A stretch of DNA of 64,000 nt from Clostridia bacterium. GTDB taxonomy: Bacteria > Bacillota > TC1 > UBA5767. Shown here in pieces: positions 17,186 to 24,362 of the stretch (positions are counted from its first letter, which is position 1; the number at the start of each line of letters is the position of its first letter). The notes below the pieces were generated by a model. That model ran no database searches. It saw only the letters and a list, made by a program, of their open reading frames with translations, and was not told the DNA's origin. The stretch spans positions 1,288,001 to 1,352,000 of the forward strand of contig CP069393.1 of NCBI GenBank assembly GCA_016887505.1, written 5' to 3'. The position numbers were made by a program, and so were the translations under genes.

Positions 17186-18087
17186 GGTTCACTCCTTTGA
17201 GCATCTTTTGGTTTTCCCTTGCATATCTGTGCATTTTTCAGTTCCACAAGTAAGATCGCAGCAATAATTACAGCGCCACCAATTATTATCCGTAAGCTCA
17301 ACGTTTCACCCAACAACATCACTCCAAGCCCTGCAGCAAACAAAGATTCCGCAGACAAGAAAATGGATACATGAGAAGAAGATGTATATTTTTGAGCAGT
17401 AGTCTGTAATGTAAGACACAGGAAACTGGAGAATACACCCAAATACAACAATGCGCCCCAAGCCCGAGAAGATAAATTGAAGCTAATTGGTTCGCTAACA
17501 AGTGCCGTAGCTAAAAATAGGATGCAAGCTACTAGCATCTGCATATAAGTGAGTTTAAGTACATCCATTTCCTTGGCAAACACCTCTATGGTCAAGATAT
17601 GAAGAGCAAAAAAGAAAGCGCAGACCAAGGTTAGTCCATCACCTAAATTAAAGCCACTCACTTGATCTAGGCTAATTAAGCCTACCCCGATGATGGCTGC
17701 AAAGCTAGCCACAAATTCCCTAAGCAAGGGACGTTTTCGGTGGATTAACCAATATAGGAAGGGTACCATTACGACATAGGTAGCGGTGACAAATCCCTGT
17801 TTAGAAGCTGTAGTATACTGTAGTCCAATGGTTTGACTTGCATACCCCAAATAAAGCAAGAGGCCCACCACCAAACCTCCTTTTATATCTTTTTTCTCAA
17901 TTTTACCAATCTTGGTAAATAGAAATAATCTCATAGCCACAACAGCAATTAGAAATCGAAAAAAATTCAGGCTCATTGGGCCCAAACTATTTAATGTATC
18001 CTTTACTGCAACGAACCCCCCTCCCCAAAGGAAGGCCACGAATATCAAAGTCATATCAGATAAAATCTGTTTTTTTCTATTGTTCAT
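17182..18087 (-). CDS. EamA/DMT-superfamily transporter
   Basis: A 301-residue drug/metabolite transporter with about ten membrane segments in two five-segment EamA repeats. FVAFLWGGGFVAVKD is at the start of the first repeat and GALLYLGVFSSFLCLTLQ in the second. The substrate cannot be told; relatives export amino acids, sugars or drugs. The ribosome site is weak (GAGG about 13 bases before ATG). It overlaps the downstream lipoprotein gene by four bases, and the pair share one terminator. Confidence 0.92.
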   Translation of the reverse strand: MNNRKKQILSDMTLIFVAFLWGGGFVAVKDTLNSLGPMSLNFFRFLIAVVAMRLFLFTKIGKIEKKDIKGGLVVGLLLYLGYASQTIGLQYTTASKQGFVTATYVVMVPFLYWLIHRKRPLLREFVASFAAIIGVGLISLDQVSGFNLGDGLTLVCAFFFALHILTIEVFAKEMDVLKLTYMQMLVACILFLATALVSEPISFNLSSRAWGALLYLGVFSSFLCLTLQTTAQKYTSSSHVSIFLSAESLFAAGLGVMLLGETLSLRIIIGGAVIIAAILLVELKNAQICKGKPKDAQRSEP

Positions 18088-18542
18088 TTATATACCGAAT
18101 CCTCAACTTACTATTCATTATTGTATCTCTTTTTTCCTATATTAGGAAACCGAATAATTGGCCCAAATAAAACAGACCTCCTTCTACTACGGATGCACGG
18201 ATGATCTGTCGAGTTTTTCATTGTAAACCCTCTACTAATTAGCATACCACAAGTACCTATTCCTATGCAGAAAGAATCTAACCTTACGCACCAGAACTTT
18301 AATTGCATAGCTCAACTATATCGGTTCTAAAAACCAAATATGGCTTCCTTACGGAAGTCATATTTGTCTATTATTTAATATTATTTACAAGATACTCCCC
18401 TTCTTAGCTCTAAAGCTTGTAGGAAAACCTTCATCCAATAAGTGAAATCAAACTAAAAGTATATCTACAAAAGCTGTTTCGCTATGAGCAAGAGGTTTGC
18501 AAGCACTCACTACAAATTCGTACGGATTAAGTGGTAGATTGT
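18088..18542. other. Intergenic region without a convincing gene
   Basis: This gap of 455 bases holds the terminator of the GGDEF gene and the upstream region of the EamA gene. On the minus strand TGG-TATGCT near 18240-18250 might be an extended -10. A 36-codon frame with GAGGG before its ATG ends shortly before the EamA start, but its composition is not protein-like. Nothing else was seen. Confidence 0.5.
18326..18366 (-). terminator. Terminator downstream of the GGDEF gene
   Basis: Fourteen pairs (18335-18348 with 18353-18366, one G-T) around TTAC, followed on the minus strand by GGTTTTTAG. It is about 180 bases past the GGDEF stop, so the mRNA would have a long 3' end. Confidence 0.75.
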
Positions 18543-20072
18543 TCAAATAAAGGTTTTATCGTATCGTTCATCCTTATTTTGTTTATTTAGATACATTTCT
18601 CGGTCGGCTCTTTGTACCATCGTATCAATTTTTTCACCCATTTTATACTCACTGCTTCCTACAGAAATAAATACCATATCCAGACCTTTGACACTAGGAA
18701 CATAGTTTGCAACCTTCCCTTGAATTTTAACTGCCACTCGGCGCGCTTGTTCCAAAGTAATGCCTGGCAATAGAATAATGAATTCATCACCACCCCAACG
18801 TACCAAGATATCTGTTGAGCGTATCGTTTTATTGATAAGTGCACTAACTTCCTTAAGAATCTTATCTCCTGCTAGGTGTCCGTGTTGATCATTAATTTTC
18901 TTGAAATCATCAATATCAAAAATAATCATGGAGAGCACACCGCCGTAGCGATCTACCCTATGAGATTCTCTTGCAAAAGCTTCATCCAATTTACTTCGAT
19001 TCCCCACTTGTGTTAAATGATCCTTACCACTAAGCTTCTGCTGTACTTCACGGTTATGTTGAACGCTTGTCAAAGTAGTCAGCACTAAAATCCAAAGGAT
19101 TAACAGGAGAGCTGAATTGCTGAGGAATACTTGGTATATATAGCCTGCCTGTTCGTGCTCATCGAAAAAAATATCATAGCCTACATGTTCTCCGTCAACC
19201 GTACTAAAGCTTAGGAAAATCAAGCTGAAATAGCGGCCACCTATTCTTTCACTAACTACAAAATCCTTATGCTTAGGAACTTGCGATAAAATCTCTTCTT
19301 TTTGGTCTTCTCCTGTGGTCTCAATCCAATCTAAATTGGGTTCGTTCAGTATTGCTTCAGCAAAATTTTTATCCAAGAAATAGCCATCAACCGGTGACGG
19401 TTGATACTCATCCCAGTCTACCGTAGATGTCTTATTATCTAAATATTCACTCGATATAATTTGTGCACAAGTGCAGTAAACGTTTTCTCTCATTTCAAGG
19501 TACTGCTGGAATGAGGTGATACAGAACTCAATTGCACCTACATATTCGTCTTCGTAAACAATTGGATAAAGATACCGCATACCGCCAAACGCTCGATCAT
19601 CCTCGTATCCATATATCGCTTTTTCGCTACGATTTACCAATTCCATCAGCACTTTATCAGTGCCTATGTCCTCATATTCACCAAACTCATCAATTGCATA
19701 CAGTGTGGTTCCATCCGCCAAGTGAAAGATGATTGCTCTATATCGATCCGATAAATTAGGTAAATATCTACTCATCATTATCTTTTTCAATTCATTCTTA
19801 TAAAACACCCGACTGGTTCCATCCGCTTTCAAGGCGTCAAACATTATCTTTTCCACATCTGGTGTTGCTATGATTTCCTTTAAGATAAGTTCCGTACTAT
19901 TCATGGTCATTTCTCGCATGTTTCTCATTTGATTCTGATAGCTTTCTAGTGAGAGACGTCCAAGACTTTCCAGATTTCCCCGGTAGGCATTGTATTGCAT
20001 TATAAAAGAAAAAAATACGACTACTGTGATAATGATGGAGAGTAAAAGTATATTTCTTCTTTCCTTTTTCAT
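18543..20072 (-). CDS. Membrane-bound diguanylate cyclase (GGDEF)
   Basis: This 509-residue protein is predicted to make cyclic di-GMP from GTP. A first membrane segment (about 8-28) is followed by an extracytoplasmic sensor region (about 30-315) of the dCache-like type and a second segment (about 318-338). The GGDEF domain spans 345-505. The active-site GGDEF is at 427-431 and the inhibitory I-site RSTD at 418-421, five residues before it, so product feedback is expected. There is no EAL or HD-GYP domain. A GGCAGGT site precedes ATG 20072. It is transcribed alone. The signal sensed is unknown. Confidence 0.96.
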   Translation of the reverse strand: MKKERRNILLLSIIITVVVFFSFIMQYNAYRGNLESLGRLSLESYQNQMRNMREMTMNSTELILKEIIATPDVEKIMFDALKADGTSRVFYKNELKKIMMSRYLPNLSDRYRAIIFHLADGTTLYAIDEFGEYEDIGTDKVLMELVNRSEKAIYGYEDDRAFGGMRYLYPIVYEDEYVGAIEFCITSFQQYLEMRENVYCTCAQIISSEYLDNKTSTVDWDEYQPSPVDGYFLDKNFAEAILNEPNLDWIETTGEDQKEEILSQVPKHKDFVVSERIGGRYFSLIFLSFSTVDGEHVGYDIFFDEHEQAGYIYQVFLSNSALLLILWILVLTTLTSVQHNREVQQKLSGKDHLTQVGNRSKLDEAFARESHRVDRYGGVLSMIIFDIDDFKKINDQHGHLAGDKILKEVSALINKTIRSTDILVRWGGDEFIILLPGITLEQARRVAVKIQGKVANYVPSVKGLDMVFISVGSSEYKMGEKIDTMVQRADREMYLNKQNKDERYDKTFI

Positions 20073-20443
20073 ATGTTACCTGCCTCGCGATTCCTCTAGA
20101 TAAATACACGTATTATATACATTATACTACAATTCAATATTAATGCATTATTTGCTTGTCAATTCATTGCAATTAAGTTGATTAATCACAAAACACAAGC
20201 CCAATTATTGCAAAATCTCAGCAACATGGTTGTTGTTTCAATAATTTGCTCTATGTTTTACCGCAATACATGCAAAGAGCCAGGATTCTTTTCACTGTTT
20301 CTTTTAGTAACGGAATTCACATTACAAATTCAAAACGAATGGCAAGCTAAATCTGAGTGGCTACCTCATATCCCCTTCGATACCTAACCAAAAGGAGCAT
20401 CTGATTATTCAACAGATGCTCCCTTAATATGCAGCCTATACAA
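20073..20443. other. Intergenic region, terminator only
   Basis: This 371-base AT-rich gap separates the GGDEF and VWA genes, both leftward. Two TATAAT sequences on the minus strand (about 20110-20130) are candidate -10 elements for the GGDEF gene but lack a -35 at proper distance. A 69-codon frame on the plus strand has no ribosome site and was not accepted. Confidence 0.5.
20390..20422 (-). terminator. Terminator of the VWA gene
   Basis: GGAGCATCTG (20394-20403) pairs perfectly with CAGATGCTCC (20413-20422). On the minus strand TTTT follows, 22 bases past the stop. Confidence 0.85.
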
Positions 20444-21094
20444 CTATTTTTGGCTCTTGCGACGCTGATAGTCTGATTCAATACTCTTTTTCCAACTACG
20501 GTCCAACTTACATCCAGCGCGATAGCTTTTCACGGCTTCGTTTATGGATTCAAAATTTAAGGAGGTACCTTCTTCATCTGCATGATAATCGCAAGCATTA
20601 TCCCGGTTTATCCCTATACTTTCTGCCGTTTCCATGGCTTCTATATTGGCACCTAAGAATAAGAATTCCCAACCAGATTCTTTTTTTTCATTTATCAGGC
20701 GGATGATTTGGCTGTGGTTAAATTCCGTACTGGCATTTTCCATACCATCCGTAATGATGACCATTAGTGTTTTGTCTGGGCATGTTGCCCCAGGTGTTTC
20801 CAAATGGGCTTTCGTGAAATATTGAATGGTATTCCCTATTGCGTCTAACAGTGCGGTGCAACCTCCCGGTGTATAATCATGGTCGGTAAGCGGCCTTACC
20901 ACTTGAATATTTTCCCTATTATGCAACATGATGGATTCATTATCAAATAAAATGGTGCTAACCAATGCCTCATTCGGCTCTTCTTTTTGTTTGCCAAGGA
21001 AGTGGTTATATCCCTCAATGGTGCTTTTTTCAAGTCCGCTCATGGATCCACTCCGGTCTAGTATGAAAATCAGTTCAGTACATTGCTTTTTCAT
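20444..21094 (-). CDS. VWA domain protein with intact metal site
   Basis: This 216-residue cytoplasmic protein consists almost wholly of one von Willebrand factor A domain. The MIDAS residues are visible as DRSGS (D13, S15, S17), GGCTALLDA (Thr) and ITDGMENAS (Asp). The start is ATG 21094 because AAGGAGGAAGAAACC precedes it; an upstream in-frame start has none. Such small VWA proteins are grouped with TerY-like proteins and often sit beside kinases, phosphatases or macro-domain proteins in stress or conflict loci. The macro-XRE gene lies 74 bases upstream on the same strand and is probably co-transcribed. The client protein is unknown. Confidence 0.92.
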   Translation of the reverse strand: MKKQCTELIFILDRSGSMSGLEKSTIEGYNHFLGKQKEEPNEALVSTILFDNESIMLHNRENIQVVRPLTDHDYTPGGCTALLDAIGNTIQYFTKAHLETPGATCPDKTLMVIITDGMENASTEFNHSQIIRLINEKKESGWEFLFLGANIEAMETAESIGINRDNACDYHADEEGTSLNFESINEAVKSYRAGCKLDRSWKKSIESDYQRRKSQK

Positions 21095-21168
21095 GGTTTC
21101 TTCCTCCTTCGCTTTTGTTATTAGTTTAACGAAGAAAGAAGTACTTTTGGTCAAACCGCATTTGACAA

Positions 21169-22179
21169 TTAGACCCCTAACAATTTCTGCTTGAAATGAA
21201 ATAGGGTCTCATTCAAAAGAGTAATGTCATAATTGCCATTTTCGATAAAGTAACGGATGATGAGATCAAATTCTTTGCTTTTGGACAATGTGTAACCCGC
21301 CTTACTCAGAAGGTCTAGCGAGTCTTCCAAATTAAGTTCCAAGGCGATACAAAAAGAAATTGCCGTTTCCTTCTTTGGTTGGTAATCTTTCGTTTTCCGA
21401 ATGTTGGAAAAAATTTGACGACTAACATTTGCCTTATGGTAAACAGTTGAATCTTTAAGACCTCTCTCGTCAATCCTCCGTAATAGACAATCCGAAAAAC
21501 TTTCTGCCGCTTGGCTTAAAAAGGTGCCAACCGAGTCTGAAACTATGGCTGGAGATTCATCATACATTGCTTCAGAGCATTTAAGGGTATCTGCTAGTTC
21601 ATATTCTTCGATTATTCGTTTATTTTCTCGTATCTGTGCAGTCTCATAATAGTAGTCGTCAATATATTGTTGAACTTCACCGACTAGTTTATTGCTCAGT
21701 TGAAAAGCATTCTTACCGAAAACTACTAGGGTGACCTCCATATCCACATCCTCATCTAGAAGAAATTTGTGGATGGCATGAGTGGCTATCTGCAATGCTT
21801 GGTCCTGAGGATACGCATAAATGCCCGTTGAGATAAGGGGAAATGCAATCGATTTCAGTGCATGTTCTTTAGCCAGTTTGAGAGAATTTTTGTAACAATC
21901 GCCTAATCGTTCTGCTTCGCCACTTAATCCTCCCTTCCAGATTGGACCAACCGTATGAATAATGTAGCGACTCTTAAGGTGAAATCCAGGAGTAATCACA
22001 GCTTGCCCTACATAGCAGTGTCCAATCTTGTTGCAGGCTTCTTGTAATTCTTTCGCTCCTGCAGCCTGAAATATAGCTCCACAGACGCCACCACCGGCTT
22101 GTAGCGCAACGTTTGCTGCGTTGACGATGGCATCCGTATTCATATTGACGATGTCTCCTCGTACAATCTTCAGTGGCAT
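21169..22179 (-). CDS. Macro domain protein with C-terminal XRE-like domain
   Basis: The product is 336 residues from ATG 22179, fixed by AAGGAG ten bases upstream. Residues 1-180 form a macro domain: GDIVNMNTDAIVNAAN, then GGGVCGAIFQAAG, then PLISTGIYAYP, the ADP-ribose-binding loops. Such domains remove ADP-ribose from proteins or bind its derivatives. After a helical linker, about residues 225-300 look like a Cro/CI-type helix-turn-helix: LLRRIDERGLKDSTVYHKAN, SRQIFSNIRKTKDYQPKKET, LNLEDSLDLLSKAGY. Similar macro-XRE-like fusions are, as I recall, common in Firmicutes but functionally uncharacterised. The paired VWA gene follows. Confidence 0.92.
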   Translation of the reverse strand: MPLKIVRGDIVNMNTDAIVNAANVALQAGGGVCGAIFQAAGAKELQEACNKIGHCYVGQAVITPGFHLKSRYIIHTVGPIWKGGLSGEAERLGDCYKNSLKLAKEHALKSIAFPLISTGIYAYPQDQALQIATHAIHKFLLDEDVDMEVTLVVFGKNAFQLSNKLVGEVQQYIDDYYYETAQIRENKRIIEEYELADTLKCSEAMYDESPAIVSDSVGTFLSQAAESFSDCLLRRIDERGLKDSTVYHKANVSRQIFSNIRKTKDYQPKKETAISFCIALELNLEDSLDLLSKAGYTLSKSKEFDLIIRYFIENGNYDITLLNETLFHFKQKLLGV

Positions 22180-22218
22180 GATAGTCTCCTTACTATTGCG
22201 ATTTATTAATGTACCCCT

Positions 22219-22247
22219 ATAATAGCACCAATCCGAAGGCTCTACAA
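22219..22247 (-). promoter_or_regulatory. Promoter of the macro-VWA unit
   Basis: On the minus strand TTGTAG (22242-22247), 17 bases, then TATTAT (22219-22224) preceded by TGC. This is an extended -10 promoter about 40 bases before the macro gene start. Confidence 0.7.
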
Positions 22248-22304
22248 AAAGAAGCATTGCATTTACAAAGCAATTTTCGATTAAAAGTAAAGAACTATTG
22301 CAAA

Positions 22305-22333
22305 TTGACTTTAATAATATTAAATGCTATCTT
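22305..22333 (+). promoter_or_regulatory. Promoter of the DUF2089 unit
   Basis: TTGACT (22305-22310), a 17-base spacer and TATCTT (22328-22333) with TGC directly upstream (extended -10). It overlaps the nested inverted repeat described next. Confidence 0.75.
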
Positions 22334-22347
22334 TAATATTATTAAAG
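22309..22347. promoter_or_regulatory. Nested palindromic operator over promoter and ribosome site
   Basis: Two 16-17-base arms, 22309-22324 and 22331-22347, are inverted copies of each other, and each is itself nearly palindromic (TTTAATAATATTAAA). One covers the end of the -35 and the spacer; the other runs from inside the -10 to the ribosome site. This geometry suits autorepression by the HTH protein encoded next. The regulator identity is inferred. Confidence 0.6.
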
Positions 22348-22355
22348 GAGGCGCT

Positions 22356-22667
22356 ATGTCTATCGAAATTGTACCGGAATGGATGCAAAACTTAGATGAA
22401 GAAGATATGGGCTTTATAAAAAAGTTTATATTGTCTTCAGGATCTTTGAAAAAAATGGCCGGAGAGTATGGTGTTACCTATCCCACAGTACGCCTACGCC
22501 TGGATAAGTTGATTCAAAAAATCAAAATCAATGAACAGAACGCAGCAGAACCATATATCGGTTTAATCAAAAAACTAGCTCTAGATGAAAAGATCGATTT
22601 CCAAACGGCCAAGATTTTAATAACGGAATACAAAAAGCAAAGGAGTGGTGATGGTCATGTTTATTAG
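22356..22667 (+). CDS. DUF2089 family helix-turn-helix protein
   Basis: This 103-residue putative regulator starts at ATG 22356, with AAAGGAGGCGCT directly upstream. The core is FILSSGSLKKMAGEYGVTYP followed by TVRLRLDKLIQKI. This is the DUF2089 motif, a helix-turn-helix that decides on the next gene in similar pairs. The zinc-ribbon seen in longer DUF2089 proteins is absent, so it is the short form. A C-terminal helical part follows. It overlaps the next gene, for a small membrane protein, by 17 bases. Binding to its own palindromic operator is likely but unproven. Confidence 0.85.
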   Translation: MSIEIVPEWMQNLDEEDMGFIKKFILSSGSLKKMAGEYGVTYPTVRLRLDKLIQKIKINEQNAAEPYIGLIKKLALDEKIDFQTAKILITEYKKQRSGDGHVY

Positions 22668-22974
22668 CAAAAAGATATTTCTTTTACTAGCCATATTAGT
22701 AGGTAGTGTAGCATTACAATATTTACTGAGCAGAAGCAAAAGCAAATGGCTAGGACTAATTTTGCCTAGCATCAGCATTTTGATTTCCCTGGTAGCCTTG
22801 CTGAATATGAACTATTATATGGCCGTAAAGAATGTACTATTACAAAGCACTTTGGTACTCACTATCTTTAACATACCTACAATAGTTTATGTTGCTATCT
22901 ATGTTGCAGGAAGAGATGCAGTAAGAAAAAAACTTAGCGCTAAGGAGAAAATGAATATCCAAGATTTGGATTGA
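22651..22974 (+). CDS. Small integral membrane protein paired with DUF2089 regulator
   Basis: The product is about 107 residues with three hydrophobic segments (about 6-25, 32-55 and 66-90) and a basic C-terminal tail, RDAVRKKLSAKEK. The start is uncertain. ATG 22651 is five or six bases after AAAGGAG; GTG 22645 and ATG 22657 are alternatives. I do not recognise a named family. It overlaps the DUF2089 gene and is therefore probably translated with it; a membrane partner or sensor role is inferred from this linkage. Confidence 0.8.
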   Translation: MVMFISKKIFLLLAILVGSVALQYLLSRSKSKWLGLILPSISILISLVALLNMNYYMAVKNVLLQSTLVLTIFNIPTIVYVAIYVAGRDAVRKKLSAKEKMNIQDLD

Positions 22975-23003
22975 AATGGAGATTTCTTGGGAGTATCTAA
23001 GTC

Positions 23004-23032
23004 TTGAGAAGAGGCTCGATAAATAGTATTAT
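23004..23032 (+). promoter_or_regulatory. Promoter of plsC
   Basis: TTGAGA (23004-23009), exactly 17 bases, TATTAT (23027-23032). It lies about 50 bases before the plsC start. Confidence 0.8.
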
Positions 23033-23084
23033 GGGAAGAACGTAGATTCTTTTGCATAATATTCAATATAAGGAGAACGACTTC

Positions 23085-23810
23085 ATGATCAGAACAATAG
23101 TATGGTTCCTATATTTTGGGATACTCCTCTTGGGTACGCTACCCAATTTGCTTCGGGTTAAAAGTTATCAAGCACAAGGCCAGATAGAGAAGCATGACCT
23201 TCTTACCAATAAAGTAACAACAAGGTGGGCTAGGGCGCTGCTTCGCGCAGCGGGAGCAAGGGTCGTGGTCCAGGGAGAAAAGAAAATCCCTGCAAATCAG
23301 CCTGTAGTATTTGTGAGCAATCACCAAGGAAATTTTGATATTCCCCTTTTGTTAGGATATATTCCAACACCGAAAGCCTTCGTTGCCAAGATAGAACTTA
23401 GTAAGTTTCCCATTGTAAGCAACTGGATGAAGCAGATGAAATGTGTATTTATGGATAGAGCAGACATACGCCAGTCGCTGAGTGTTATCAACCAATCTGC
23501 CAACTATTTAAAACAGGGATACTCTACCGTGTTGTTTCCTGAAGGAACTAGAAGTAAGGGAAATAAGATGGGAGAGTTTAAAGCAGGTAGCCTTAAATTA
23601 GCTCAAAAAGCAGGTGTGCCCATCGTACCAGTCGCAATTAATGGATCCTATAAATTAATGGAGCAACAGGGATTTAAAATTAAACCAGCAACGGTGACAA
23701 TTACTATCTTGGACCCAATCGCAACGAAAGATCTGAGCAAAGACCAAATGCGTGATTTACCGGAAAAAATTCAAAGTATGATTGAGCAGAAATTAATTGA
23801 AAATGCCTAA
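23085..23810 (+). CDS. plsC: 1-acyl-sn-glycerol-3-phosphate acyltransferase
   Basis: This 241-residue membrane-associated enzyme acylates lysophosphatidic acid to phosphatidic acid in phospholipid synthesis. An N-terminal hydrophobic anchor is at about 3-22. The acyltransferase motif NHQGNFD (NHx4D) is near residues 79-85 and the substrate motif FPEGTRSKG near 153. VPIVPVAINGSYK forms the fourth conserved block. The start is ATG 23085, with AAGGAGAACGACTTC upstream; an earlier in-frame ATG has no ribosome site. It is monocistronic, with its own promoter and a shared terminator. Confidence 0.95.
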   Translation: MIRTIVWFLYFGILLLGTLPNLLRVKSYQAQGQIEKHDLLTNKVTTRWARALLRAAGARVVVQGEKKIPANQPVVFVSNHQGNFDIPLLLGYIPTPKAFVAKIELSKFPIVSNWMKQMKCVFMDRADIRQSLSVINQSANYLKQGYSTVLFPEGTRSKGNKMGEFKAGSLKLAQKAGVPIVPVAINGSYKLMEQQGFKIKPATVTITILDPIATKDLSKDQMRDLPEKIQSMIEQKLIENA

Positions 23811-23854
23811 TAATAAAACTAGACTGCCACATGTGGCAGTCTAGTTTTATTATT
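23809..23854. terminator. Bidirectional terminator, 46-base perfect palindrome
   Basis: Twenty-three bases pair perfectly with the next twenty-three, with no unpaired loop in the DNA. It begins inside the plsC stop codon and ends before the convergent MOSC gene. A-rich and T-rich ends provide the U tract on either strand. Confidence 0.9.
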
Positions 23855-23895
23855 GGTTCTTACAGCATCAGTTCATCTTTCAAAAAAACAAATTC

Positions 23896-24360
23896 TTATG
23901 TCGTCTTCACATATACCGGATCACCATCTTGAACCCAACCGGATTCTAAAACCACAGCAAAAACACCATCCTTATGCATTACCAGTTCTCTTTGCGTATG
24001 TTCCGAATAATCTCTTGTGATGGGTAAACCTACCTGTGTAATTCTTAGCCAACTTCCACCTACTCGAATTACTGTATCTTCAGGTAAATCAGATAGTTGT
24101 TCACCCTCGATGGTTATGTTCTCAACAAAGTCTTCTTCTGCAAGTTTTCTGTTTTCATCACTAAGATGGTCCAAACTACTCAATGATAGTAGACTAACCT
24201 GTCTATGCCAGTCACCGACATGACCATCTTCCCTCAATCCATAGCCTTGTTCCAAGTAGCCTCTTCCCACTTTTCTTTTGATCTTCTCACGATACTGACT
24301 ACTATTTACAGAAACCACAATTCCTATCTTTTTCATTTTACTTTTTCTTGCTGTTTTCAT
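23896..24360 (-). CDS. MOSC domain protein lacking cysteine
   Basis: The protein is 154 residues from ATG 24360, with GAGGTAGG upstream; an ATG eight codons later is possible. The fold is recognised by GIVVSVNSS, GHVGDWHRQVSLLS, FVENITIEG and VFAVVLESG, the standard order in short bacterial MOSC proteins. These often bind molybdenum cofactor or carry sulfur on a conserved cysteine after the ITQVG strand. Here that segment reads ITQVGLPITRDYSEH, and no cysteine occurs anywhere in the protein. Its chemistry must therefore differ or be lost. It follows the glucosaminidase gene almost directly. Confidence 0.85.
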   Translation of the reverse strand: MKTARKSKMKKIGIVVSVNSSQYREKIKRKVGRGYLEQGYGLREDGHVGDWHRQVSLLSLSSLDHLSDENRKLAEEDFVENITIEGEQLSDLPEDTVIRVGGSWLRITQVGLPITRDYSEHTQRELVMHKDGVFAVVLESGWVQDGDPVYVKTT

Positions 24361-24362
24361 GC

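Noticed and set aside
18111-18308. Short minus-strand frame upstream of the EamA gene
   Set aside because: Basic, low-coherence sequence; could be a leader but nothing supports translation.
20178-20387. 69-codon plus-strand frame
   Set aside because: No ribosome site or recognisable content; AT-rich intergenic DNA.
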